Shown here piece after piece: positions 50,986 through 59,763 of a stretch of 64,000 bases of DNA. Numbering within the stretch: the stretch's first letter is position 1; each line of letters opens with the position of its first letter. Source of the DNA: Hondaea fermentalgiana (Eukaryota; Sar; Bigyra; Thraustochytrida; Thraustochytriidae). The stretch lies in the NCBI GenBank assembly GCA_014084085.1, contig NPFB01000028.1:352559-416558 (forward strand). The letters run 5' to 3'. Made by a program: the position numbers and the translations under genes. The notes beneath the pieces are model-generated. The model was not told where the DNA came from, ran no database searches, and worked only from the letters and a program-made list of their open reading frames with translations.

Positions 50986-52098
50986 ATGAGCGCCAAGGCG
51001 TGGGATGGACGCGCGCCTGCGGGCCCCGTGCTGGGCACGATGACGTGGGGACGCGAGGCCCAGGTTCGCGAAAAGGAGGCTGGAGAGATGCTCGCGAACC
51101 TGGTCGAAGCCTGTGAGGAAATTGGCTGCGACCCGATCCTCGACACCGCCCGCGTGTACCAGGCCGGGCAAACGGAGGAGCTTATTGGCACGCTTCTCAA
51201 GCAAGAGGGTCAGCCCTGGTCTGGAAAGAACATTCAAGTCCATACCAAGGCTGCGCCGGTTGTGACCCCCCTCTCCGCGGAAGGTGTCCGCAAGCAGCTT
51301 GAGGATAGCCTCAAGGCCTTGCAAATGGACTGCGTGCACGTGTTCTATCTTCACCTGCCGGAAATGCGCGTCGACGTCGAAGAGACGCTTGAGGCCTGCA
51401 ACGAGCTCTACAAGGAGGGCAAATTCGAGGAGCTCGGCCTTTCGAACTTTGCCGCGTGGGACGTTGTTCGCATCGTGCACCTTTGCGAAACACGGGGCTG
51501 GGTTGCCCCCACCGTGTACCAAGGCGTGTACAGCGGGCTGAACCGTACCCTTGAGCCGGAGCTCTTTCCTGCTCTGCGGACGCTCGGTATGCGCATTTAC
51601 GCGTACAACCCGCTCGCTGGAGGCCTCCTCACGGGCCGCTATTCTAGCATGGAGGACATTACGGAGGCCAAGGAGGGCCGCTTTTCAAGTCAGTTTGATT
51701 TCGTGCCTTCTTCCATCAAAACGCCAATGAGTGGCCAGGGTCACAAGTTGTACCGCGCGCGATATGGCCACGAACTGAACATTGACGCCTGCAACTTGAT
51801 TGCGGAGACCGTCGGCAAGGATAAAATGGTGGAAAAGGCCTTTGCTTGGATTCGCCACCACTCGTACATTTCAGGATCGGATGGTATCATTTTTGGCGCG
51901 AGCAAGCCGTCTCACTGCGCGTCGAACCTGGCATGCTTTTGTGACAGCGAGCCACTGTCTGAAAACGAAGTCGCCGCCTTCAAAGAGGCAGCAAAGATCT
52001 GCTTCGCCGCGCAAGAAAGCTACACTCGCAGTTACGGTAGGCTCCCTGGAGGCAGTGAAGTGTACATGGAGAAGTTCACGCTTGGCGGCAGTAACTAA
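50986..52098 (+). CDS. Aldo-keto reductase, AKR7-like (aflatoxin-aldehyde-reductase type)
   Basis: A 370-aa NADPH-dependent carbonyl reductase. ATG 50986. The barrel begins with VLGTMTWGREAQV. The catalytic tetrad is visible: Asp53 and Tyr58 in DTARVYQAG, Lys88 in VHTKAAP, His123 in YLHLPEM. Further family motifs are FEELGLSNFAAWDV, PTVYQGVYSGLNR and IYAYNPLAGGLLTGRY. The length, the DTAxxYxxGxTE pattern and the NPLAGGLLTG segment fit AKR7, which detoxifies aldehydes. There is no targeting signal; cytosolic. Confidence 0.93.
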   Translation: MSAKAWDGRAPAGPVLGTMTWGREAQVREKEAGEMLANLVEACEEIGCDPILDTARVYQAGQTEELIGTLLKQEGQPWSGKNIQVHTKAAPVVTPLSAEGVRKQLEDSLKALQMDCVHVFYLHLPEMRVDVEETLEACNELYKEGKFEELGLSNFAAWDVVRIVHLCETRGWVAPTVYQGVYSGLNRTLEPELFPALRTLGMRIYAYNPLAGGLLTGRYSSMEDITEAKEGRFSSQFDFVPSSIKTPMSGQGHKLYRARYGHELNIDACNLIAETVGKDKMVEKAFAWIRHHSYISGSDGIIFGASKPSHCASNLACFCDSEPLSENEVAAFKEAAKICFAAQESYTRSYGRLPGGSEVYMEKFTLGGSN

Positions 52099-52237
52099 AA
52101 CATGTGAGAAGGGATGCAGGTGGGTAGCCCTTTCTCTTCCAATACCCTGATAAAGAGCACAATCATTGACAAAAAAGAAAATTGCATGCATGAGAAAAAA
52201 TGTAAAAAGGGAACGTGACGTACCAGCCCAAGATTGA

Positions 52238-54841
52238 TCAGGCCATGCGAACAGCAGCCTGCTTGGCCGACCGCCTCCTCCTATCCCGTCCGTTAGCTGC
52301 ATCGTTATCGTCCTCGGCGTCGCTGACATCACCATCGCCCCCTTCATCATCAGATTCACGGGTCGGGTACATGTCTGCAAAGGAAACCGATGGCGCCTGA
52401 TGACGGAGAGCTCGGGCAAAATCGAAGCCGTTGACGTCATTGCCCTCGTCACTGACGACGAATTTGTCGTTCTTGATGGCTTGCGAGGTTGCCGTCGCTT
52501 CATGGCCCGTGACTTGCTTGGATTTCTGCACCACGCGCTCAGCACGTTGTCGCACCAGGCGAATCTTGGGAACCATGACGAGCGCTGCCAGCACAAAGTT
52601 GTTGATGACAATGAGACCGCCAAAGACGAGAAAACGGACTGTGGTCTGCTTGAGCTCGATTGCAAACATAATGGGCACTCCAAGGGTGTAAAGCTGAAGC
52701 ATGCTAGCGACAGCCATGAAAATGTACGCACTTTCCTGGAACTGCTTGTCAACGTGCCGGCACTTGTACGCCATGTATGTCGTTCCGGCAAACTTGAGGC
52801 CGTTCTTGCAAAAGACGATGGCTAAAAAGATGGTTGACAGTCCACGGTGATCGGTACACAAGCCATAGGACTCGAGGAGATTTCCATACGAATCAACTTC
52901 GACGCCAGAGTATATGGGGTCGACGCGGCGCTCGTAGTACATTGGATCGAGCGAAAACCAAAGGGTGAGGATGGAAGAGGTTAGGGCGAGCATGGCCAAA
53001 ATGCGAAGGTAGAGATCCTTGTTCGAGATTTTCATTGTGCGGAGAGAAGGGTTTTCAAAGATGCGAAGAATACGGTACAATTTCGTGATAAGAGCACCGT
53101 AGAGAATGGTGTTTCCAAAGGTCCACAGGAGAATCCATGCGTTGCACGAGACATCGAGGCCCAGGGAAGAGTGCAAGATACCATCGTCCATACCAAGAGG
53201 AATCACTGCGGCGGTGGAGATCATCACGCCAACCAGGGAAATGACCAGGAACTCGGGCTGTGACTTGACCACCACTCGGCTCTTTTTGTTCATGAATGTC
53301 CAGATGATAAAGTAAATGCACGAAACTTCCGTGACCACCATGAGAGAAAACATGAGTCCGCGCACGCCTGGGTGAATCTGGTTGAGATCTTCTATCACCG
53401 TCTCAGTTGCCAAGGGCACCTCCGTGGTGTCGCCGGGAAAGATGAGGTCTCCGTTAGTTGTCGACCACTTGTCGCTGGACCACACTGCGACCTCTTCAAG
53501 AGTGAAGGTGCTGTTGTTGGTTGCGTCGAGCGCGAGGGAGCTCAGAGAATACGACACGGAGCTGATGTTGCGCGACCCGGTCGACGCATCCAGAACCATG
53601 CTGCCCGTGAGCCCAGAAAAGACAAAATCCTCGCTGGATATCATGTCAATCACGTTTTGCATATTTGAGATCGTTCCGTGCTTTTCATAAGCCATGCACA
53701 ACGCTCGGCACGACGCAACGACGGCATCAAAGTGCAGCGAGACGGTCTGCACGAGCGAGTCCGTCGTATACGTCTCGAAGAAATCCACATCAACCTGTCG
53801 CGACGCATACGTGCCTTTGCTTGGGACCCGAAAGAGCTGACCGCCGGGAAGACGTTCATTGACATACGTCATGAAAGAGCTGTCGTATTGGAGGTCTGCC
53901 CAGCTGTGGCGAAAATTTTTAGTCCTCGTCGTCTCGAACGCCGTTTTTACCGAAAGGCGCTGGTGACGCACAAGCGCAGTTGCGAGAGCCTCGGACCGCG
54001 CCGCCAGGGCATCGAGGTTGGCATCAGTGACCGCGTCCAGGAAAATGAGTAGCTTGCCCTCGCCCATCATGCCATTGTCCAGTGCGTAGTCCGCAATCGC
54101 CAAAATGTCCTCGTCCCATGCGAGAAGCAGAATGACATTGAGCTTTTCATTCCCAAGAGTGGCCATTGCGTTCGCGGCTCCGGTGGTGTCGCCCACACGA
54201 AATCCCTCGGAATGCAGCGTCACACCAGCTTCCTCGCATGCTTCTTCGAGGTCATCACGGAACGATGACCCAAAGGAGTCGTCGGCGTGGACGAGTCCGA
54301 TATGCTTAAGATCGTACCAGCTTGCGAGCTGCGCGGCGACCTTGGTCGTACCTTTGTCAGATGGAATGACACGCACAAACTTGCTGTACTCGGCACGATC
54401 CGAAAGGTCTTGCGAGCTTGCTGTCGCCGAGATGACACCGACATTTTCCGAACCGGCCACGAGTGCAACCGGAAGGGCGGACGCCGAACGTGTGGGGCCA
54501 ATAACAAAATTGGTAGGATTCGAAGAGTGAATTCCGTCCAGCAGAACTTGAACGGCAGACGCTGGGTCAAACTGAGAGTCCGAGGCCGTAAAGTTAAAGT
54601 GCAACCCGGGACACTGCGTCGATCGAGACGCCAGCTCGGAGATCACCGAGCCGTCACCATCCTCGCACATGCGAGCAGCCATAAGCATGGCTACGTGCGG
54701 AACTTCTGCCTCCATATCGTACTGGGTGAAGACGTCGTCGGAGAGGACGCCATGGAGGCCCATAAGCTGGATATTGGCATAGTGCGCGCGGACATCTGTC
54801 AATAGGACAAGGCAGAGAGCTGCGCATAAGAAAGACTTCAT
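52238..54841 (-). CDS. Class C (GABA-B-like) G-protein-coupled receptor
   Basis: A 867-aa receptor at the plasma membrane. ATG 54841 starts a signal peptide (about 1-19). Residues 20-470 form a periplasmic-binding-protein-like ligand domain (LLDGIHSSNPTNFVIGPTRS, ISATASSQDLSDR, FVRVIPSDKG, HIGLVHADDSFGSSFRDDL). The 7TM region runs about 494-760. Cys566 at the start of TM3 (VSCNAW) and Cys662 in the second extracellular loop (LCTD) are placed for the conserved disulfide. There is no Cys-rich linker between the two domains, which points to the GABA-B rather than mGlu subclass. The C-terminal tail has a possible coiled-coil start (RLVRQRAERVVQKSKQ) and an acidic-then-basic end. A ligand cannot be predicted. 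Confidence 0.9.
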   Translation of the reverse strand: MKSFLCAALCLVLLTDVRAHYANIQLMGLHGVLSDDVFTQYDMEAEVPHVAMLMAARMCEDGDGSVISELASRSTQCPGLHFNFTASDSQFDPASAVQVLLDGIHSSNPTNFVIGPTRSASALPVALVAGSENVGVISATASSQDLSDRAEYSKFVRVIPSDKGTTKVAAQLASWYDLKHIGLVHADDSFGSSFRDDLEEACEEAGVTLHSEGFRVGDTTGAANAMATLGNEKLNVILLLAWDEDILAIADYALDNGMMGEGKLLIFLDAVTDANLDALAARSEALATALVRHQRLSVKTAFETTRTKNFRHSWADLQYDSSFMTYVNERLPGGQLFRVPSKGTYASRQVDVDFFETYTTDSLVQTVSLHFDAVVASCRALCMAYEKHGTISNMQNVIDMISSEDFVFSGLTGSMVLDASTGSRNISSVSYSLSSLALDATNNSTFTLEEVAVWSSDKWSTTNGDLIFPGDTTEVPLATETVIEDLNQIHPGVRGLMFSLMVVTEVSCIYFIIWTFMNKKSRVVVKSQPEFLVISLVGVMISTAAVIPLGMDDGILHSSLGLDVSCNAWILLWTFGNTILYGALITKLYRILRIFENPSLRTMKISNKDLYLRILAMLALTSSILTLWFSLDPMYYERRVDPIYSGVEVDSYGNLLESYGLCTDHRGLSTIFLAIVFCKNGLKFAGTTYMAYKCRHVDKQFQESAYIFMAVASMLQLYTLGVPIMFAIELKQTTVRFLVFGGLIVINNFVLAALVMVPKIRLVRQRAERVVQKSKQVTGHEATATSQAIKNDKFVVSDEGNDVNGFDFARALRHQAPSVSFADMYPTRESDDEGGDGDVSDAEDDNDAANGRDRRRRSAKQAAVRMA

Positions 54842-55854
54842 CGCGGACGCGACGCGCCTATGATGCGGTCTATTTCAGTCGATCTACTCCTCTCCGAATG
54901 ATTGTTAATTGGCCTCTGCTACAGACAAGCCTTCAACCTTTTTCTGCTGCTACTTGCACAATATTCGGACGCGAGTGGCACACGCGCGTGCGATCGAGCG
55001 GACGTACAGCAGCACCGGGCGATCCGGGACTGTTGAATGTTTGTGACACTTTTGGGGGCCGTCTCGGTGTCAAGGGGACCCTCGGTGGTTGTAAGTAAAG
55101 GATCCCTCCTTTTTTGAGCGTGACTGCTCTAGAGGGCGGTGAATCGTGACGGCCCAAGCATCCGGGACATTGTATATTGCCCCTCGGGGCAATCTGCATA
55201 GGACAAAGATATAGGCAATTCAGTCTGGCCCGCCCTGTCTCCGGACTGCATTTCGTCGCCCTTGTGGACGTCAGCTGGTTTCCGGGCTCGATCACATGAT
55301 CGGCTTACTTGGCTGGCAAGGTGCGGCTAGCATGCGTACCAGAACGAGTTTCCCTGCACTTCGCGCTTGATTATCGCGTCCTCGGGTGTCATCTAGCGGC
55401 AGGGCAACTTTTCCGCGCGCAGTCGCTGGCGTTCACAATTCGGAGTTCTTGCGCGTCGGCTGTGGCGGGCATTCCCTCCATCTTGAGGCCCGTGCAGAGT
55501 GTAGTGGCGCACAAGGTCAGGCAAAATGCCCGCCTTGCTTGCCCTGCAGTGCTTTGCAAAGCTCAAAGAAGACCTCTCCGACTTGCGAAGTTGTGGAAGT
55601 ATTCGAGGTTAGCGGGGCTGGGACACTTGGCGCTTGTCAAATGACGACGACAAGGACGATTGAGATGAAGGTCCGCCTCGCAAATCAGCTTCGATCCGGC
55701 ATCGGCGAGCGCGCGCCCGCAGACCGCGTAGAGGCTTGCAGAGGGACGGGACAGGCATTCCTCGCCCGGGGCTGCACGTGTCTGAACCCCATCGCCCGCC
55801 GAGGGCCAAAGCGCTGGTGGTCAGTCGGTCTGCCTGACGGCCGTGCACGGAGTC
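54842..55854. other. Divergent intergenic region upstream of the GPCR
   Basis: 1 kb. The plus-strand frame at 55386-56237 overlaps the next gene in another frame and is a shadow. Nothing else supported. Confidence 0.5.
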
Positions 55855-56649
55855 ATGGCGCCGTTAGCACGAGCGACTCCGACGGGTGCGGCAACCTCGG
55901 GCGGCCACAAGCTGCAGTGGCGGTCGCCGCAGCTGCTGCTTCCGCTGCTTGTGCTAGCGCTTGCGCTCGAGCTGTTGCCCGCCTGGACAGCTGGATCGGC
56001 CGCAAATGTGGCCGAGGCGTTTGGCGAGGAGCGTCTAAATGTACGGAGCACCGAGGTCTTGACGGCCGCACAGGTCGCCCTCCAGGAGCTGAGGTCCGCC
56101 TCAGATTCAGGCGTTTACGAAACACTCGAGCTTGCGGCAGTTCGGGGGGCGACCGCTCATCAGGAACGCTTTCATCGCGTGCTGAAGTTGACGGTGGATC
56201 TGACCAGCCAACATTTCGAGGCCAGCAAGCACTTTGAGACGGAGCTCACCGTATTCAAAGACCCTGGCGAGAATGGACCCATTCGTAGCGTCGCGGTAAC
56301 AAAACTGCCCGAATTTGCACCGGACGTCATGGAACGTTTTCGTAGGTCCAAAGTGCGTGATGCAATGGCCCGGCGTGAGCGTCTGTTTCAGGAAATCGAG
56401 CAAGACTATTTGCGCGCACAGAGACTATCGGCTGAAGTTGAAACCGAATCAAGCTCGATGGACTTCGCCTCAGAGGATCACAACAACAAAGTGTTAGCCG
56501 CGCTTGCTACCAAGACACTCATTGATATGAAAGCGTTACCAGACACATCTGCCCAGACTGCCGACATAATCGATGAAATTATTCAGAAGAGGTTGGACCG
56601 TCTTCTGGCGCTCGAGGCCGGCACCTTTAGCACGAGTTCAAGCCTGTAA
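55855..56649 (+). CDS. Secreted or membrane-anchored unknown protein, possible cystatin-like fold
   Basis: A 264-aa frame. The upstream frame starts with GTG; the first ATG is 55855. A hydrophobic segment at about 25-45 (LLLPLLVLALALELLPAW) is a signal peptide or anchor. About 65-160 has a helix followed by strands (VLTAAQVALQELRSAS, then HRVLKLTVDLTSQHFEAS, FETELTVFKDP), similar in layout to cystatin-like folds. I cannot see the QxVxG inhibitory loop. The rest is helical and charged. No firm family; fold call is inference. Confidence 0.5.
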   Translation: MAPLARATPTGAATSGGHKLQWRSPQLLLPLLVLALALELLPAWTAGSAANVAEAFGEERLNVRSTEVLTAAQVALQELRSASDSGVYETLELAAVRGATAHQERFHRVLKLTVDLTSQHFEASKHFETELTVFKDPGENGPIRSVAVTKLPEFAPDVMERFRRSKVRDAMARRERLFQEIEQDYLRAQRLSAEVETESSSMDFASEDHNNKVLAALATKTLIDMKALPDTSAQTADIIDEIIQKRLDRLLALEAGTFSTSSSL

Positions 56650-57087
56650 GGCTGGAACATGTATACTATTACTCGATTTCCTGTTTTCAACAATCGAAAT
56701 GCGAAGGTGTCGAGCACAGACGACTTGCGATCTTCCCTTGGGTATCTGAAACATTTATAGAGACCCTTTTATCAAGGTCAAGTGGGAGCACGTTCTTTGT
56801 TGGTGGCTTCGTGGCGTTCTGCTTCAGCCGCTTGAAACATTTTGGTTTGGTTTGGCATCTCTCTCGCACAAACACATGCGCATATACCTCGTGAGAGAAA
56901 GAATGGAGGGCACAAGTGAGAGTCTTGAAGAAGTTATCAAGACAAAAAGAGTTTCAAGCTCCCCGCCTTGACCGCTGGTGAACGCCTTCCGTCATTTGAT
57001 CAAAAGAATACTTTATACCTCTTTATATCCATGTGTTGATTCGATCTGAAATTCAAAGATCGTGCGTGCTACTCGACTTGACATCGA
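56650..57087. other. Convergent intergenic region
   Basis: About 440 bp of AT-richer sequence between converging 3' ends. No element recognised. Confidence 0.5.
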
Positions 57088-57585
57088 TCACTCATCTTCA
57101 TCACCATCTTCTTCCGCTCGGGATCCGCCGGTGACGGCCTTTGAATCCCTGGGGTCTACGGGAGTGATTTTGTCAGACCCAAAGAAGCTGCTGAGATCAA
57201 CGGTGTCCTCTGAGGCCGCAACAATGCCCCCGGCACTGTTGATAACAATGTGGAAAGGGTAGACGCCTGCGCGCATGCCATAAAAGGTCGGGAGTGTTCC
57301 CGTAAAGCTCTCGCAATGCGTAATGTCTTGATCTCCCAGAAGATCCTGCGCAGTTGCGGCATCATCAGCGTTGTTGAGTACGATGCAGCGCACCTCTGGT
57401 TTCGCAAGTGCAAAGTCTTCGAGCGCTTGCAAGAAGGGCACGCATTCTGAAGCAAAATCGTTCGCGACGACGAGGATGACAACGGAGGTTCCCTTGCCAG
57501 CCATGGAACTGAGCTTCCGGCGCGAGCCGTCCTCGGCCGACGTCATCGTAAAGTCCTTGAACTGCTTGCCCACGATTGGCGCCAT
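57088..57585 (-). CDS. Thioredoxin-fold (redoxin-like) protein lacking the first active-site Cys
   Basis: A 165-aa protein from ATG 57585. The fold pattern is AhpC/TSA-redoxin-like: GKQFKDFTMTSAEDG, TSVVILVVANDFASECVPF, VRCIVLNNAD and the cis-Pro region AGVYPFHIVINSAGG. Where CxxC redoxins have W-C-x-x-C, this sequence reads F44-A45-S46-E47-C48, so only one Cys remains. The C-terminal 25 residues are acidic and Ser/Glu rich. A redox role is uncertain; the length is that of a single domain. No signal peptide, so cytosolic or nuclear. Confidence 0.6.
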   Translation of the reverse strand: MAPIVGKQFKDFTMTSAEDGSRRKLSSMAGKGTSVVILVVANDFASECVPFLQALEDFALAKPEVRCIVLNNADDAATAQDLLGDQDITHCESFTGTLPTFYGMRAGVYPFHIVINSAGGIVAASEDTVDLSSFFGSDKITPVDPRDSKAVTGGSRAEEDGDEDE

Positions 57586-58215
57586 TGTGCTTGTGCTTGT
57601 GCTTGCTCGCCTGGGACAACCTTGTTCCTTTTTTCGCGAAAGGGGGATGCGCTAGAACCGGCGGTCCTCGCGGAGGATAGGGAGACGGGAGGGGGGGGGG
57701 GGGCGCGACGAGGGGCCGAGGGCAACGCAACGCCGGAGAACGCCGTACAAGGAGTGACGACTGTGTCGCGCGGCGGTTCGAGCAGTCCCCAGAGATTCTC
57801 GTTTGTATGCTCGAACACGCGGCCTTGCACGCGCTGACGACATGGGTTTGCAAATAATACCAGACACAAGTCTTGTGCAATTTTTTGGTGGTTGGATTGG
57901 CATTAGGTCTGATACAGTCGAAACACGTAAAGTCAAGTGTATAGAGAGGGGGCGGGGGGGGAGAGGAAAATGGTTTCGCACGTCGCTGAAGCCGCTATTT
58001 TGGGCGTTCTACTTTACTGTCAATCAGTAGGTGGCAGAAGATCCCTGAAGAAAATCCAGTTGATTGTGGCATGTGGCCAACGAGGCGATGGGTCCAGGAA
58101 AAGAAGATCCAGCGCGAATCACTGCCAGGAAGAATCGCACGGTCTGCGCAGGAGGACCTATCTATTATCAGCCAGGCAGCTGCAGGTGCAGCGTGTATTT
58201 CTTGGAAGGTATCTC
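57586..58215. other. Intergenic with G-runs
   Basis: About 630 bp. G13 at 57691-57703 and further G-runs near 57945-57962 on the plus strand give potential for quadruplexes. It holds the promoter of the thioredoxin-fold gene and the 3' end (possibly an additional exon) of the F-box-RCC1 gene. Confidence 0.5.
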
Positions 58216-59268
58216 CTACGTACTTGTAAGCATGGCAGTAGTAGTACTATCAAGCACCCGAGCGATACCTTGTGTTGCGAGTCCCACGTGATAGATGTGT
58301 CCGCTGGACGACAGAAAACTCGTTTCGCCATTGTCGGGATCCGGGGATACAGCAATGATACGACATTCAGGAGCTAGACTAGGTCGAGGCGTGAAAGCTA
58401 CTTCGAGATCCTGGTGCTCATTGAGACCAAGTTGATTGAAACGATTTTGGCCCCAAGCAAAGACTCGCCCTGTTGTGGTAATAGCAAAGGTACAAAGGCG
58501 ACCGCACGTGACGTAAAGTACGTTACGTAGGCAGATTTGCTCAGACGGCGTGAATTTGCATGTGGACTCGACGTCTGCGCGGAGACCGAGCTGCCCATAC
58601 AGATTGCTTCCGGCAGAGCGTATAACTCCGTGCTCGAGAAGAACACACGTGTGATAAAGGCCCGCTGAGGCGCTCCGTACAATCTCATGTGCAAGACTTT
58701 TTACACGGGTCGGAGCAGGAACAAATGCGGGCGTTCCAGCACCTAGCCCGAGTTGTCCTTCGGAATTATCGCCCTGTACAAAAAGAGCCCCATTTTCGGT
58801 GACAATACAGCAATGACATCTCCCAAAACTTAGTGACCTCACTGCGACGAGGTCGCCACCCAAATGCCGTGGAATCTGGAAATGCGCAAGAGCGACATCT
58901 TGCGCAGACGGACGATCTCGACGCAAGTGGCGTATCGTTCGTAATGCCCCAGAAGCAATTAAGTGCGCTTCTTTGATTCCAAAGAAGCGGCCGTGTTGCT
59001 CCTCGAGGTCAACATCATGCTGCGCTCGAAGTGGCTCTGATGCCTCAAAAACGTCATGAAAACGAAGCAGATCAAAAAATCCAGCCTTTTCGACTTTATC
59101 ACCTTCCACGGGCAGTCCGATGCGTTGTTGTATCGCGAGCGGGACTGCCCGATCGATCACAAGACGGCGGAACCCCTGGCTCGTGCTTGCCAACGCCTCG
59201 AGGTCGCGCGCCGCGAGGCAGCCACAAACGTGCTGGGCCAGCGCCGCTTCTGGGAGTGTAGCCAGCAT
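58216..59268 (-). CDS. F-box plus RCC1-repeat protein
   Basis: A 350-aa frame from ATG 59268. Residues 1-40 form an F-box-like motif (LPEAALAQHVCGCLAARDLEALASTSQGFRRL). RCC1 beta-propeller repeats follow from about 140: SFGRCHCCIVTENGALFVQGDNSEGQLGLG, then GSNLYGQLGLR and WGQNRFNQLGLN. Only three clear blades are seen, fewer than the seven of a full propeller. The frame ends with LDSTTTAMLTST; the DNA just before the stop reads CAA/GTACGT on the minus strand, a good splice donor, so a further exon is possible. Probably a substrate adaptor of an SCF ubiquitin ligase. Confidence 0.8.
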   Translation of the reverse strand: MLATLPEAALAQHVCGCLAARDLEALASTSQGFRRLVIDRAVPLAIQQRIGLPVEGDKVEKAGFFDLLRFHDVFEASEPLRAQHDVDLEEQHGRFFGIKEAHLIASGALRTIRHLRRDRPSAQDVALAHFQIPRHLGGDLVAVRSLSFGRCHCCIVTENGALFVQGDNSEGQLGLGAGTPAFVPAPTRVKSLAHEIVRSASAGLYHTCVLLEHGVIRSAGSNLYGQLGLRADVESTCKFTPSEQICLRNVLYVTCGRLCTFAITTTGRVFAWGQNRFNQLGLNEHQDLEVAFTPRPSLAPECRIIAVSPDPDNGETSFLSSSGHIYHVGLATQGIARVLDSTTTAMLTST

Positions 59269-59763
59269 GTCTTGTTTCGTGCCAGTAGCTGTCTGCCTGT
59301 CTTGTTTGTTTGATGCTGCGCGAGGGACAATTTCTATCTCATTAGGCGTAGAGACTCCTACGATTCACAGGTGAGTTCTCACCTCTTGGGACACCGAGCC
59401 GTTAAAGTACGGAATTCCGGGGAAGCCGTAAACGCTGGAAACGAATTTCCGGGACGACCGCTACGTGTGTCGAAGGCCCAAAATCGTAAAACTTGACCCG
59501 CGGCGAGAGCAAGCCGGCGCTCGCCGTGCTCGCGATCGCGCGGGGCCCTTGAGGCCCTCTGCTGCTCGGGACGCAGCGCAACGCAGCGCGACGGAGCACA
59601 GCGTAGGCCGATCTCTTTGGATCGTGCGAGCGAGCGAGTCTGTGTTCCGGACCAGCGAAGGTTTTAGCTCGACTGAAGCGCAGAATACGTAGCTTCGGCA
59701 CCGAGAACCGTGGAGAGACGACCGACCGGCTGATAGGATCAAGTCGCTTCGAGATTATTGATC
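59269..59763. other. Divergent promoter region, F-box-RCC1 / PqiA-like gene
   Basis: About 495 bp with no recognised gene or discrete element. Confidence 0.5.

Noticed and set aside
55386..56237. 283-codon plus-strand frame
   Set aside because: Overlaps the gene at 55855 in another frame; Arg/Gly/Ala rich and without family features.
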